A stretch of DNA of 64,000 nt from Phyllobacterium endophyticum (GTDB lineage Bacteria; Pseudomonadota; Alphaproteobacteria; Rhizobiales; Rhizobiaceae): assembly GCF_003010935.1 (NCBI RefSeq), contig NZ_PGGN01000006.1:124001-188000 (forward strand), given 5' to 3'. This document shows positions 47,667-56,751 of the stretch, piece by piece; positions within the stretch are counted from its first letter, which is position 1, and each line of letters begins with the position of its first letter. The notes below the pieces were generated by a model. The model did not search any database. It was not told where the DNA came from and saw only the letters and a program-made list of their open reading frames with translations. Both the position numbers and the translations under genes were made by a program.

Positions 47667-48149
47667 CTATTTCTGCAATGCCGGTTGAAACAGGCTGATC
47701 CATTCGGATGGAAACCGCCTCGGGCGACCCGCACCGTTGATCATGGCTGCCTCTACTGTCGCCGCGATCAGCAGATCCTTTCCTCGCCTGATGGACTGTG
47801 CCATCCTCACCCTTGCGCCGGATATTTCGGCCGTCCGCGTTTCGATGGTTAATACATCGTCTATCCGCGCTGCCGACTTGAAGTCGATCTCCATGCGTCG
47901 CACCACCCAGACGATGCTCTCGCCAAGGATTCCGCCGGCAAGCTCCGTATGGTGAACACCGAGAAGGCGCAGGTAGTCGGTCCGTCCGCGTTCCAGAAAC
48001 TCGAGATAACGTGCGTGATAGACAAGACCCGAGAAATCCGTGTCGGCATAATACACGCGGGCATGCAGCCGATGTCCCGATTCCGTCAGTTCTCCGGCAA
48101 GTCCGGTTGCCGAGGCAGCGATTAATGATGAAGAATTGTTTTCACTCAT
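47667..48149 (-). CDS. ybgC: Tol-Pal-associated acyl-CoA thioesterase YbgC
   Basis: 160 residues with a hotdog fold: VYYADTDFSGLVYHARYLEFLERGRTDYL holds the catalytic Asp and the conserved Tyr/His of the YbgC family. It hydrolyses acyl-CoA in the cytosol and travels with the tol genes in most proteobacteria. The ATG at 48149 follows AAAGGA; the longer frame (to 48554) is not family-like and runs into the GH5 gene. It is 234 bp before tolQ, so it may have its own promoter. Confidence 0.93.
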   Translation of the reverse strand: MSENNSSSLIAASATGLAGELTESGHRLHARVYYADTDFSGLVYHARYLEFLERGRTDYLRLLGVHHTELAGGILGESIVWVVRRMEIDFKSAARIDDVLTIETRTAEISGARVRMAQSIRRGKDLLIAATVEAAMINGAGRPRRFPSEWISLFQPALQK

Positions 48150-48216
48150 GGTCCTTTCCTTTTGCAGGCTCGGCAGGCATTTTGTCCATAGGCCCACGAC
48201 GAAGGATGCGAAAGAA

Positions 48217-49452
48217 TTGAATCTCCCATTGTTGCGCATCGCACTTTGTATCTCGTGCATATTCGCTGGCTCAGCCGCTGCTTCAGCTACGGCATTCACC
48301 ATGAAACGCGGCCTGAATCTCGAAATGTGGACCACGTGGCCAAAGCCCGAACGCTGGGACGAGGACGCTGTTCTCGATAATTTTCCCGAATGGCGGCATG
48401 GAACGGGTCCTGGCAATCTCGAACGCATCAGAACGGCCGGCTTCGATTTCGTCCGCATGCCAGTCGATCCCGCGATTTTTCTGGAGGATGCGTCCGAGAA
48501 ACGGGTGACGACGCTGATTGTCCAGACTCTCAGGACAGTTGGCATGCTGCACAAGGCCGGGCTTAAGGTAATTGTCGATTTTCACTCAATTCCCAGCGAC
48601 TCCCGGAAGATCGACACAAACCGCATCCTTGCCGACGACGCGCTATTCACCCGGTATGTGCAGATGGTGGGGAGGCTCGGCAGAGCATTGTCCGATACCG
48701 ATCCCGGGCTCACCGCGTTTGAGCCCTTCAACGAACCCGTGATCGATTGCGATCCCACTCTGGCTCCAAGATGGCCGGCCATGCTGAAGCAACTGCATTC
48801 GGCTGCGCGCGATGCGGCCCCGAGCCATACGTTGATATTGTCGGGCGGCTGTTGGTCCAGTGCTTACGGGTTGGAAAAGGTTGATCCTTCTACCATCGCC
48901 GATGACAACGTCATCTGGACGTTTCATTCTTACGAGCCCTACGTCCTGACCCACCAAGGCGCAGACTGGACGGGCGATTCGATGAGTTATGTCGAAGCCT
49001 TGCCCTATCCGCCGGACCTGCTGGGCGAAAAGGCGTTTGAAGAGCGCCTTGCAGCTATCCGGAAAACGATCGAGGTCAAGGCTCCCAGGGAGCGCCGCGA
49101 GGAAATGCTGATAGGGTTCAATGAGATGGCAGGCGGCGTCTCCACCTATGGAGAAGTGCTCGCCGCGCTCAACGAACCGTTCGACAAGGCTGCGACTTGG
49201 GGAAAGACGCACAACATCCCGCCGGAGCGGATACTTCTTGGCGAATTCGGCATGATACGCAGGGAGTATCAGAAGAAGTTCCGCATGCCGTCAGAGTGGC
49301 GCGCGTCTTATTTGAAAGACGTGACGGAAGCCGCGCACAAACGCGGATTTCCCTGGGCCGTCTGGTCGTGGGGCGGAGCCTTCGGCATTACACTTGACGA
49401 TAAGCAGCGCGTGCTGGACCCCGTTATCCTGAAAGGCCTCGGGTTGAAGTGA
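48217..49452 (+). CDS. secreted glycoside hydrolase family 5 (endoglucanase-like)
   Basis: 411 residues. A signal peptide (LLRIALCISCIFAGSAAASA) precedes a TIM barrel with KRGLNLEMW near strand 1, FDFVRMPVDP, LKVIVDFHS, the acid/base Glu in FEPFNEPV and the nucleophile Glu in LLGEFGMI, both present. WAVWSWGGAFGI closes the barrel. GH5 enzymes cut beta-glucans such as cellulose. The start is TTG at 48217 with AAGGATG upstream; the open frame begins at 48136 but is antisense to ybgC there. It lies between tol-pal and ruv on the opposite strand to both. Confidence 0.88.
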   Translation: MNLPLLRIALCISCIFAGSAAASATAFTMKRGLNLEMWTTWPKPERWDEDAVLDNFPEWRHGTGPGNLERIRTAGFDFVRMPVDPAIFLEDASEKRVTTLIVQTLRTVGMLHKAGLKVIVDFHSIPSDSRKIDTNRILADDALFTRYVQMVGRLGRALSDTDPGLTAFEPFNEPVIDCDPTLAPRWPAMLKQLHSAARDAAPSHTLILSGGCWSSAYGLEKVDPSTIADDNVIWTFHSYEPYVLTHQGADWTGDSMSYVEALPYPPDLLGEKAFEERLAAIRKTIEVKAPRERREEMLIGFNEMAGGVSTYGEVLAALNEPFDKAATWGKTHNIPPERILLGEFGMIRREYQKKFRMPSEWRASYLKDVTEAAHKRGFPWAVWSWGGAFGITLDDKQRVLDPVILKGLGLK

Positions 49453-50493
49453 TCAGCTGTCTTCCTGGAAAAGGTTGATTTGCTGCTGGATAATGTCTGC
49501 CGGAGCACTCAGGCCAAGATGCTTCCACGCATTCGCGGTGAGGACCCGCCCGCGCGGTGTACGCTGGATGAATCCCTGCTGTATCAGGTACGGCTCGATA
49601 ATGTCTTCGATCGCGTCACGGGGTTCTGAAAGTCCCGCTGCAATTGTTTCGATACCAACAGGCCCGCCACCGAAATTGTGGGCGATCATGGCCAGATAGC
49701 GACGGTCGAGCTGGTCAAGGCCGAGCGAATCCACTTCAAGGCGCAAAAGAGCGGAATCAGCGGTCTCGCGATCGATCTTGTCCTTGCCGTCCACAATGGC
49801 AAAGTCGCGCACACGGCGCAAAAGTCGTCCGGCTATTCGCGGCGTACCGCGCGCACGACGAGCAACTTCCAGCGCTCCGTCATCTGTCACGCCAATGCCC
49901 AGGATTCGGGCCCCGCGACGTACGATGTGTTCCAGTTCCTCGACCGTGTAAAAATTGAGCCGGACAGGAATACCGAAGCGATCCCGCAGTGGCGTGGTCA
50001 GAAGCCCCAAACGAGTGGTCGCAGCAACAAGTGTGAACTTGGCAAGGTCGATCTTCACCGAACGGGCCGCGGGGCCCTCCCCGATAATCAGATCAAGTTG
50101 ATAATCCTCCATCGCCGGGTAGAGAATTTCTTCGATAGCTGGATTGAGGCGGTGGATTTCATCGATGAACAGAACGTCGTTTTCTTCCAGATTGGTTAAA
50201 AGTGCCGCAAGATCGCCTGCCTTGGCAATAACGGGACCGGAGGTCGACCGGAAGTTGACCCCCAGTTCCTTTGCCATGATCTGTGCGAGGGTAGTCTTGC
50301 CAAGACCCGGCGGTCCGACGAACAGCACGTGATCAAGCGCCTCGCCACGCGACTTCGCCGCCTCGATGAAGACTTTGAGATTGGCGCGTGCGGCGGCCTG
50401 ACCGACAAAATCGGCAAGCGTCTGCGGCCGCAGCGAGGTATCGAGATCCTCACCACGCTTGTCCGGAGAAATCAGGCGGCTGCTATCACTCAT
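49453..50493 (-). CDS. ruvB: Holliday junction branch-migration helicase RuvB
   Basis: 346 residues. AAA+ core with Walker [12 protein letters not shown], Walker [11 protein letters not shown] and sensor [17 protein letters not shown], then the winged-helix C-terminus ([32 protein letters not shown]). RuvB pumps DNA through the junction held by RuvA. It is 40 bp after ruvA and ends one base from the GH5 stop. Confidence 0.97.
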   Translation of the reverse strand: MSDSSRLISPDKRGEDLDTSLRPQTLADFVGQAAARANLKVFIEAAKSRGEALDHVLFVGPPGLGKTTLAQIMAKELGVNFRSTSGPVIAKAGDLAALLTNLEENDVLFIDEIHRLNPAIEEILYPAMEDYQLDLIIGEGPAARSVKIDLAKFTLVAATTRLGLLTTPLRDRFGIPVRLNFYTVEELEHIVRRGARILGIGVTDDGALEVARRARGTPRIAGRLLRRVRDFAIVDGKDKIDRETADSALLRLEVDSLGLDQLDRRYLAMIAHNFGGGPVGIETIAAGLSEPRDAIEDIIEPYLIQQGFIQRTPRGRVLTANAWKHLGLSAPADIIQQQINLFQEDS

Positions 50494-50533
50494 ACCTGTG
50501 TCTTCGCATAAGGCACTTGATCAGACAACCGCA

Positions 50534-51151
50534 TCAGCGCGACAGCTCCTTCAGACCAAGCCGGATCAACTTGGTGGAATCGGCGCCCTCGCCCACCTCC
50601 TTCATGGCAGCGGCAATGGCATTGGCCGCCTGATCGCGCGAATAGCCGAGATTGGTCAAAGCCGACACGGCATCCGCAACGGGAGCGGGAGCAACGCCCT
50701 CACCCAACTCCTGCTTGAGGCCGATGGTGCCCATTGCTTCGCCGGCAAAGGCGGGCGCCTTGTTCTTCAATTCCGTAACGATACGTTCCGCAACTCGCTT
50801 TCCAACCCCGGGAGCCCGGCTGACCATGGCAATGTCCCGCAGCGCAATGGCATTGGCAAGATCCGACGGGGTCAATGTCCCGAGCACGCTCAACGCCACC
50901 TTGGCGCCTATGCCCTGCACGTTTTGCAACAGGCGGAACCATTCGCGCTCGAGCGCGGTGCCGAAGCCGAACAGCCGTATCACATCTTCACGCACATAGG
51001 TTTCTATGAGCAGGACGACCGCCTCGCCTGGCGCGGGAATATTGGAAAGTGTGCGGGCAGAGCAGAACGCAACGTAACCGACGCCGTGAACGTCAACAAT
51101 CACATGATCCTCGGCGATTTCGTCCACAGTCCCCTTGAGCTTGCCAATCAT
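50534..51151 (-). CDS. ruvA: Holliday junction DNA-binding protein RuvA
   Basis: 205 residues: OB-fold N-terminus ([29 protein letters not shown]), two helix-hairpin-helix motifs ([33 protein letters not shown]) and a C-terminal RuvB-binding domain. The ATG at 51151 overlaps the ruvC stop (ATGA). Confidence 0.97.
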   Translation of the reverse strand: MIGKLKGTVDEIAEDHVIVDVHGVGYVAFCSARTLSNIPAPGEAVVLLIETYVREDVIRLFGFGTALEREWFRLLQNVQGIGAKVALSVLGTLTPSDLANAIALRDIAMVSRAPGVGKRVAERIVTELKNKAPAFAGEAMGTIGLKQELGEGVAPAPVADAVSALTNLGYSRDQAANAIAAAMKEVGEGADSTKLIRLGLKELSR

Positions 51152-51675
51152 CCGAGTGCCGCCAATTTCCGTTCGATAGCTATGCGCCCGATCGCGCTTT
51201 GCCGATGATGTGCGTGACAAATGGCAACTGCCAATGCATCAGCAGCATCGTCCGTGTCGAATATAGCTTTCGGCATCAGCACTTTCACCATCATATGAAT
51301 TTGCTTCTTCTCGCCGTGGCCGACGCCAATCACAGCCTTCTTCACCGCGTTTGGCGCATACTCCGCAACCGGTAGCCCAGCAAGCGCCGGCACCAGCAAG
51401 GCAATCCCGCGAGCTTGACCCAGTTTAAGCGTCGCGGTGGCGTCCTTGTTGACGAAAGTGTGCTCGACCGCCGATTCATGCGGCATCATTTCGTGAATTA
51501 CCCGGGCAAGTCCATCATGCAGTTGACAAAGACGGGAGGCAAGGTCGAGTTTCGCGTCTGAAAGAACGGTGCCGGCTGCCACATAACGCAGCGAATTGCC
51601 AAGCGTCTCGATGATGCCCCAGCCTGTTCGCCGAAGACCAGGGTCAATGCCGATAATACGAATCGCTTCTTTCAT
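51148..51675 (-). CDS. ruvC: Holliday junction resolvase RuvC
   Basis: 175 residues. [16 protein letters not shown] holds the first catalytic Asp, [22 protein letters not shown] the Glu, and [15 protein letters not shown] the last two acidic residues. RuvC cuts junctions bound by RuvAB. It is first of ruvC-ruvA-ruvB; the upstream gap of 74 bp follows the rcdA-like gene. Confidence 0.97.
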   Translation of the reverse strand: MKEAIRIIGIDPGLRRTGWGIIETLGNSLRYVAAGTVLSDAKLDLASRLCQLHDGLARVIHEMMPHESAVEHTFVNKDATATLKLGQARGIALLVPALAGLPVAEYAPNAVKKAVIGVGHGEKKQIHMMVKVLMPKAIFDTDDAADALAVAICHAHHRQSAIGRIAIERKLAALG

Positions 51676-51749
51676 CCTCGAACCTTATCCATGTGCCACA
51701 CATGTTGACAGCAGAAAGGTGAACAAAAGAGAAACAAAACTGTGCGTTT

Positions 51750-52283
51750 TTACGGATGACCGAACGCTGTCGCCAAGAGGCTGATCTGGTCGGAGACAGG
51801 GTTGGTTGAGAGGACACGTTTTTGCTCGGCGCCAGCACCATCATTGTAGATCTCGTCGTCCATCTGGCGGACGCGTGCCTGCAGGCGCAATGAACGATGC
51901 ACGATGTCACAATAGGAGAGCGGGATCTCATCCCAGCCGACTACTGTTCCAGGCGCTGAATCGGTATCGAGCCGGACCTTGGCCTTTTCGGAAAGAACCT
52001 GTTCGAGTGTCATTTCGCCGCTGCGTGAGGCGCGCTGAAGCAGCAACCATGATGCGACCTGCATCAAGCGCGTCGTCAGCCGCATTGATTCGGCTGCGTA
52101 GAGTGTCGCGGCGACACGGGATAATCGCTTGGCTTCCGCCCGGCCTTCACCATCGAGATAGAAAGCAGCTTCTTCCACAAGGCTCATGCCCTCATCGTAG
52201 AGATGATTGAAACTTTCAGAACGCACCATGCGCTCCGCAAGCCTTATCGTATTGTCTACGTGGAGTTCCCGTTCGGTCATCAT
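51750..52283 (-). CDS. rcdA: DUF1465 / RcdA-like protein
   Basis: 177 residues, mainly helical (LAERMVRSESFNHLYDEGMSLVEEAAFYL; RLSRVAATLYAAESMRLTTRLMQVASWLL). This is the DUF1465 pattern that includes Caulobacter RcdA, an adaptor that helps ClpXP degrade CtrA and other regulators in the cell cycle. A perfect CtrA box lies 150 bp upstream, as expected for a gene in that circuit. The function is inferred from the family. Confidence 0.78.
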   Translation of the reverse strand: MMTERELHVDNTIRLAERMVRSESFNHLYDEGMSLVEEAAFYLDGEGRAEAKRLSRVAATLYAAESMRLTTRLMQVASWLLLQRASRSGEMTLEQVLSEKAKVRLDTDSAPGTVVGWDEIPLSYCDIVHRSLRLQARVRQMDDEIYNDGAGAEQKRVLSTNPVSDQISLLATAFGHP

Positions 52284-52433
52284 ATGCCCTGTTACCTAAA
52301 ATGCGCTGCCACTAACCGCAATTTTGCCAAAGCAGTGCCCCCTTACTGGAACAGCAAGCGAGGTACCACAACGGTCGGCGAGCAGTAGTCCCCAGCAACC
52401 TGCCTGCATCCTCACAGGAGCGCAAGTTTATCC

Positions 52434-52449
52434 TTAATAAAGGGTTAAC
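52434..52449 (-). promoter_or_regulatory. CtrA-binding box upstream of the RcdA-like gene
   Basis: TTAA-TAAAGGG-TTAAC, exact TTAA-N7-TTAAC, 151 bp before the start. TTAAAC follows at 52457 with an 8-bp gap, so there may be a tandem site. The rest of 52284-52433 shows no gene. Confidence 0.65.
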
Positions 52450-52477
52450 GGCAGCGTTAAACATTGGATATGAACAT

Positions 52478-52507
52478 AAAAAAAGAGCCGCGAAACGAGG
52501 CGGCTCT
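52478..52507 (-). terminator. Rho-independent terminator
   Basis: AGAGCCGC/GCGGCTCT stem with an 8-base loop and TTTTTTT on the minus strand. It ends the candidate small RNA or the opgC transcript. Confidence 0.85.
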
Positions 52508-52575
52508 CAGGAGTCTAACAGGGAGGCGTCAAACAAAGTGGCCAAACCACTTGGTAAGAATCCAGAAAACTGGAT
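52478..52575 (-). ncRNA. candidate small RNA with terminator
   Basis: On the minus strand: CCAG-TTTT-CTGG (52573-52562), AAGTGG-TTTGG-CCACTT (52552-52536) and a terminal hairpin AGAGCCGC...GCGGCTCT ending in seven T (52507-52478). About 100 bases, no open frame, CtrA box just upstream at 52599. It may instead be only the 3' end of the opgC transcript. Confidence 0.45.
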
Positions 52576-52598
52576 GATCAATTCATAGATTGTAATGC

Positions 52599-52614
52599 TT
52601 AACCATTGGTTAAC
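52599..52614. promoter_or_regulatory. CtrA-type palindromic box
   Basis: TTAA-CCATTGG-TTAAC. It matches CtrA in both directions. It lies 22 bp after the opgC stop, so it cannot serve opgC and more likely controls the small RNA to its left. Confidence 0.55.
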
Positions 52615-52636
52615 GGAAACAGAAAACTCCGATTCA

Positions 52637-53830
52637 TCAGGATATGACTGCTCTGGTTGCCGGAGCCAACGCTCCCGTCACGGGTTTGCCGGCCAGAAGC
52701 GTTTTGGCCTGTGTCGGCTTCTGGACCGGGCGCCCGCCCCATCCAATGCGCGGCAGCCACTCAAGATAATAGGCCAGAGCAAATTGCGCCATTATTCCGC
52801 TCGCGATCAGCAATGTATCATCCAGCAGACCACCCGGGTTCAACACTTTGACCACCTGCGCCACCATGGCGAGTATCGTACCTGCGACAAACACGGGGAG
52901 AGAATGTTTGCCGAGGATCGCCAGCGGATGATCTGGAGCACGACGAGCCAGATTCGAAATCGCGGGAACCGAGACAATCACGTAGGCAAGTGCCAGCACA
53001 TGCGCGAGCCGGGTCAATGACAAGAAGGTCTTGTCAAAGCCGGTGACCACCATTGGCAGGCCCAATGAGGTGTCGATACCCCATAATGGCCAGCGAACCC
53101 AGATCAGCGCGATCGCGATATATCCGGCACAGAGCCCAAACAGATACTTGTTGAAGGCAATAGTCCCGCCCCGGCGCACGTGCATGATTCCGGCGATCCC
53201 GATAACGAAGAGAAACTGCCACGACAGCGGGTTGAGAAACCACACACCATTCGTCGGATAGTTGGGTGGCGCGATCTGATAGACGCCGGAGACCAGCCAC
53301 AGCGTTCCTGAAAGCGCGACCATCGCGGCGATGCTGATCCTGGCGATCATCAGGAACAACGGGAGCATCAGCAACAGAACGCCGTACATCGACAGAATAT
53401 TGTTATAGCCAATCTGATGACCCATCGTCGCAAGGCCGATAAGGGCTTTGGCAGGCTGATCCATCAACGGCCCGATATTGATGAACGACATGAAATCAGG
53501 GCGTTTCAGGTAGATGCCCGCGGCACAGAAGATTGCCAATGTAGCGACAGTCGTGAGGATGTGAGCGCAATAGAGTGTCGTAGCCCGCCGCCACGCTTTC
53601 AGCGTCGTAAGGAGACGGCTGCCGCGTTCGAACTTGGAACCATAAGCCAGACCGACGGCGATACCCGAGATCAGCACGAACGCTTCGGCCGAGTCAGAAA
53701 AACCGAAGTTCTTGTGTGTCAGGTTCTCGTAAACCGTTCCTGGAATATGATTGATAAAGATCGTGAGAAGAGCCAAGGCCCTGAATACGTCGATACGGGT
53801 GTCCCGCTGTTTAAGCTGGTTCTGTGTCAT
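52637..53830 (-). CDS. opgC: OpgC-family membrane acyltransferase-like protein
   Basis: 397 residues with about ten transmembrane helices. RDTRIDVFRALALLTIFINHIPGTVYENLTHKNFGFSDSAEAFVLISG is the OpgC start with the conserved His and Asp. OpgC adds succinyl groups to periplasmic glucans in proteobacteria, which matter in osmotic stress and host contact. The ATG at 53830 puts the first helix at about residue 12; an ATG at 53857 is an alternative. No glucan synthase is nearby. Confidence 0.85.
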   Translation of the reverse strand: MTQNQLKQRDTRIDVFRALALLTIFINHIPGTVYENLTHKNFGFSDSAEAFVLISGIAVGLAYGSKFERGSRLLTTLKAWRRATTLYCAHILTTVATLAIFCAAGIYLKRPDFMSFINIGPLMDQPAKALIGLATMGHQIGYNNILSMYGVLLLMLPLFLMIARISIAAMVALSGTLWLVSGVYQIAPPNYPTNGVWFLNPLSWQFLFVIGIAGIMHVRRGGTIAFNKYLFGLCAGYIAIALIWVRWPLWGIDTSLGLPMVVTGFDKTFLSLTRLAHVLALAYVIVSVPAISNLARRAPDHPLAILGKHSLPVFVAGTILAMVAQVVKVLNPGGLLDDTLLIASGIMAQFALAYYLEWLPRIGWGGRPVQKPTQAKTLLAGKPVTGALAPATRAVIS

Positions 53831-53961
53831 GGCGTTCACCAATATCCTGTTATGCATGGGTAGCTCGCTTCCGGGCCTCGGTGGGAAGCGATTTCGCTTG
53901 GGCGTGTGATCGATAATGTTGACATATGGCAAAAGTTGCGATTGCGCCGATCAACTTTCGT

Positions 53962-54735
53962 TCAAAAATATGACAAGCTGCCAAATCCATCATAGGTCAG
54001 CTTCAGACCCATCAGCAGAATCATCGCATACATAAAGGGGTAAAATACCTCCGGCCGCATCCGCTTGACGATCCAGACGCCGGCGAAGGTCGCGAGTGGC
54101 GCAAGGGGTACAAGCACAGCGGAGGCTTGCAAGTTCGTAGCGTCAAGCTGCCCGAGAGCAAAATAGGGAATTACCTTGATTGCGTTGATAATGGCGAAGA
54201 AAATGACACTGGTGCCGTTGTAGATCTTGGGGTTTTGCCGCAGCGGCAACGCATAAACCTGATATGGCGGACCGCCAGCATGGGCGACGAAACTTGTGAA
54301 GCCGGCGATTGTCGACCACAGCGTAGCCGACGCGCCATTGTGGGGCCGAGCGGTCGCCCGCTTCTCTGCGCTTGCAAAGGCGTAGCGCCCAAAAAAAATG
54401 ATCGCGACCAGGCCAACGATCAGCTTCACCATGTCGTCGGTTACGATGGAGGCGGTCATCCAGCCTATGCCGACGCCGAGCAGCCCTCCCGGCAGCATTA
54501 GCTTGAGTGTCGTCGCGTCGCGGTATCCGCGCCACGACCAGAGGCTTGCGAGGTCCATGATGATCAGAATCGGCAGCATGATAGCCGCGGCCTGCACCGG
54601 CGGCATCACAAGCGCCATCAGCGGTACTCCGACCTGCCCCATGGCGCCGCCAAGGCCACCTTTGGAAAGCCCGATCAAAATGGTGGCCGGTATGGCAGCG
54701 GCATAGAACCAAGGGTCTAGCAAGAGATCGGGCAT
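53962..54735 (-). CDS. TauE/SafE-family membrane transporter
   Basis: 257 residues, about eight membrane helices. It has the TauE opening (AIPATILIGLSKGGLGGAMGQVGVPLMAL) and the second repeat (TIAGFTSFVAHAGGPPYQVYALPL). The family exports sulfite, sulfoacetate or similar organic anions; the substrate is unknown. It is divergent from the ThiE-like gene. Confidence 0.88.
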   Translation of the reverse strand: MPDLLLDPWFYAAAIPATILIGLSKGGLGGAMGQVGVPLMALVMPPVQAAAIMLPILIIMDLASLWSWRGYRDATTLKLMLPGGLLGVGIGWMTASIVTDDMVKLIVGLVAIIFFGRYAFASAEKRATARPHNGASATLWSTIAGFTSFVAHAGGPPYQVYALPLRQNPKIYNGTSVIFFAIINAIKVIPYFALGQLDATNLQASAVLVPLAPLATFAGVWIVKRMRPEVFYPFMYAMILLMGLKLTYDGFGSLSYF

Positions 54736-54937
54736 CGGGTTAATCCGGCAGGAGGGACTTTTCCATAACCCCGAGGGCGATAATTGTGAAACACTTTCGC
54801 CGAATATACCCCGGTTTGAAGCATAAAACCGGGTGACCTGTTCAAATCCTCATTCATCTTGTATGCCCGAATTCCATCATGATTGGCCGGTCTATGAAGA
54901 CAGTCCTCGATGAAGAATGATTGGAAGGTCGAAAGCA

Positions 54938-55594
54938 ATGAACACCGAACCGATACCTCAACGCTGCCGCATCGTTTTGATCGCGCCTCCGGTCACGAGC
55001 GTTGACGAACTTGCCCGCGCGCTGCGCGATGCGCTTTCGGGAGGTGATGTCGCTTCGGTCCTGCTGCCCCCCTATGAAGCAGATGAAGCATTGTTCCAGA
55101 CCCTTGCCGAAGCAGCCACTCCTATCATTCAAGGGGCCGGTGCAGCCGCAATCATCGTCGGCAACACGCAGGTGGCCGGCCGCGTCAAGGCTGACGGCCT
55201 GCATATCGAAGGACCGGCCGCCGATCTTTCGGCGAGTGTAGCCCGTTTTTCGCCCAAGATGATTGTCGGTACGGGCAATATCAAGAATCGTCACACGGCG
55301 CTGGAGATCGGCGAGGCCCAACCGGATTATGTTCTGTTTGGCAAAATTGGTGCTGACAACAAACCTGAAGCGCACCCGCGCAACATCGAACTCGCCGACT
55401 GGTGGGCCTCGATGGTTGAAATTCCTTGTATTATTCAGGCAGGCAATACCCTCGATAGTATTCTCGATGCGGCCGCAACGGGTGCGGAGTTCATCGCCCT
55501 TGGCTCAGCCGTCTTCGATGGAACAGACCCGGCAGGAGCTGTCCGGGAAGCCAACCGGCTCCTCGACGAGCACGCGCCCAAATTTGAGGAATAG
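54938..55594 (+). CDS. ThiE-like thiamine phosphate synthase family protein
   Basis: 218 residues, a TIM barrel. IIVGNTQVAGRVKADGLHIEG and VLFGKIGADNKPEAHPRNIE, with EFIALGSAVF late, match the thiamine phosphate synthase fold. ThiE joins the pyrimidine and thiazole units, but typical ThiE has a Gly-Thr-Thr phosphate motif that is altered here, so it could be a paralogue. ATG at 54938 follows GGAAGG. The Sel1 gene starts 5 bp after its stop. Confidence 0.75.
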   Translation: MNTEPIPQRCRIVLIAPPVTSVDELARALRDALSGGDVASVLLPPYEADEALFQTLAEAATPIIQGAGAAAIIVGNTQVAGRVKADGLHIEGPAADLSASVARFSPKMIVGTGNIKNRHTALEIGEAQPDYVLFGKIGADNKPEAHPRNIELADWWASMVEIPCIIQAGNTLDSILDAAATGAEFIALGSAVFDGTDPAGAVREANRLLDEHAPKFEE

Positions 55595-55598
55595 TTGC

Positions 55599-56660
55599 AT
55601 GGAAGCAAGACCAGGAAAGCTTCTTTGTTCCGTTGCGGCCACTATGATCGCTTTGTCGGCTTTTGCAGTTGAGAGCTCCGCCCAGACAGCTCAAACACCA
55701 CCGGCAGCCGCTGAGCCGGCGGGAACTCCTGCCCCCGCCACACCTGCGCCAGAAACAACAGCCAAGCAAGCCAAACCCAAATCGCCCAATGATCCCGTGC
55801 TCGACACCGTCAACCCGACCCGGTTTGGCAAGGGTCCCGAAGATGATGCTTTCGGCGCCTATCAGCGCGGTCTCTACAAGACGGCCTACAATCTCGCGTT
55901 GCCGCGTGCCGAAGGAGGCGACGCTGCCGCACAGGTCCTGCTGGCCGAAATTTTGGCGCGCGGGCTGGGAGTGCCCACGAATATGCAGGAATCGGCGAAA
56001 TGGTATGGCAAGGCGGCGGAACAAGGATTGGCTGAAGCGCAGTTTCGCTATGGGGTCATCCTGCTTCAGGGGAAATACGCCCCGAAAGATTCCAAAAGGG
56101 CAAAGGAATTGATGAAGGCTGCAGCGGACGCCGGAAATGCTCCGGCACAGTTTAACTTTGGCCAGATTCTGCTGCAAGAACGGCCGGGCGCCTCAGGCAT
56201 CGAGAACGCTTATCCCTGGTTCCAGAAGGCAGCGGACAAGGGACTTCCCGACGCGGAATATGCAATCAGCCAGATTCTTGCCAATGGCACCCTGAAAATA
56301 CCGCGCGACGATGCCAAGGCTCGCCAATATCTGGCGAAGGCTGCTGTCAAGGGATACGACACCGCGCAGCTCGATCTAGGGACGTGGCTCGTTGCCGGCC
56401 GTGGGGGGGCAAGAAACTACAAGGCCGGCTTCGGCTGGATGTTGCGGGCGGCCACGGGCGGCAATGTCGCAGCGCAGGCCCGTCTCGCCAAACTTTACCG
56501 GGATGGACTTGGCGTCGAGGGCGATTTCATCAAGGCCGCCGCATGGTACATCGTGGCGAAACGCGCGGGCCTCAATGATCCCGAGCTGGAATCGTTCATG
56601 GCGGGTCTTGATGATAGCCAGACGCAAGCCGCAATCACAGAAGCAAATAAGTTGCAGTGA
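55599..56660 (+). CDS. periplasmic Sel1-like repeat protein
   Basis: 353 residues. A signal peptide (LLCSVAATMIALSAFAVESSAQ) leads to a Pro/Ala-rich linker and then about six Sel1/TPR repeats of 36 residues (AAQVLLAEILARGLGVPTNMQESAKWYGKAA; AQARLAKLYRDGLGVEGDFIKAAAWY). Such proteins scaffold protein contacts in the envelope. It is coupled to the ThiE-like gene. A partner cannot be named. Confidence 0.85.
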   Translation: MEARPGKLLCSVAATMIALSAFAVESSAQTAQTPPAAAEPAGTPAPATPAPETTAKQAKPKSPNDPVLDTVNPTRFGKGPEDDAFGAYQRGLYKTAYNLALPRAEGGDAAAQVLLAEILARGLGVPTNMQESAKWYGKAAEQGLAEAQFRYGVILLQGKYAPKDSKRAKELMKAAADAGNAPAQFNFGQILLQERPGASGIENAYPWFQKAADKGLPDAEYAISQILANGTLKIPRDDAKARQYLAKAAVKGYDTAQLDLGTWLVAGRGGARNYKAGFGWMLRAATGGNVAAQARLAKLYRDGLGVEGDFIKAAAWYIVAKRAGLNDPELESFMAGLDDSQTQAAITEANKLQ

Positions 56661-56663
56661 AGT

Positions 56664-56678
56664 GGCCGCAATGCGGCC
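56664..56678 (+). terminator. short hairpin after the Sel1 gene
   Basis: GGCCGC-AAT-GCGGCC, three bases after the stop, without a T-tract. A weak terminator or stabiliser. Confidence 0.35.
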
Positions 56679-56751
56679 GTTGACGGCGCTGATATCGGCG
56701 CAATAGATTTCTGATGTACCAACATCGCAACCTGCCGATCGGAATCTGGAA

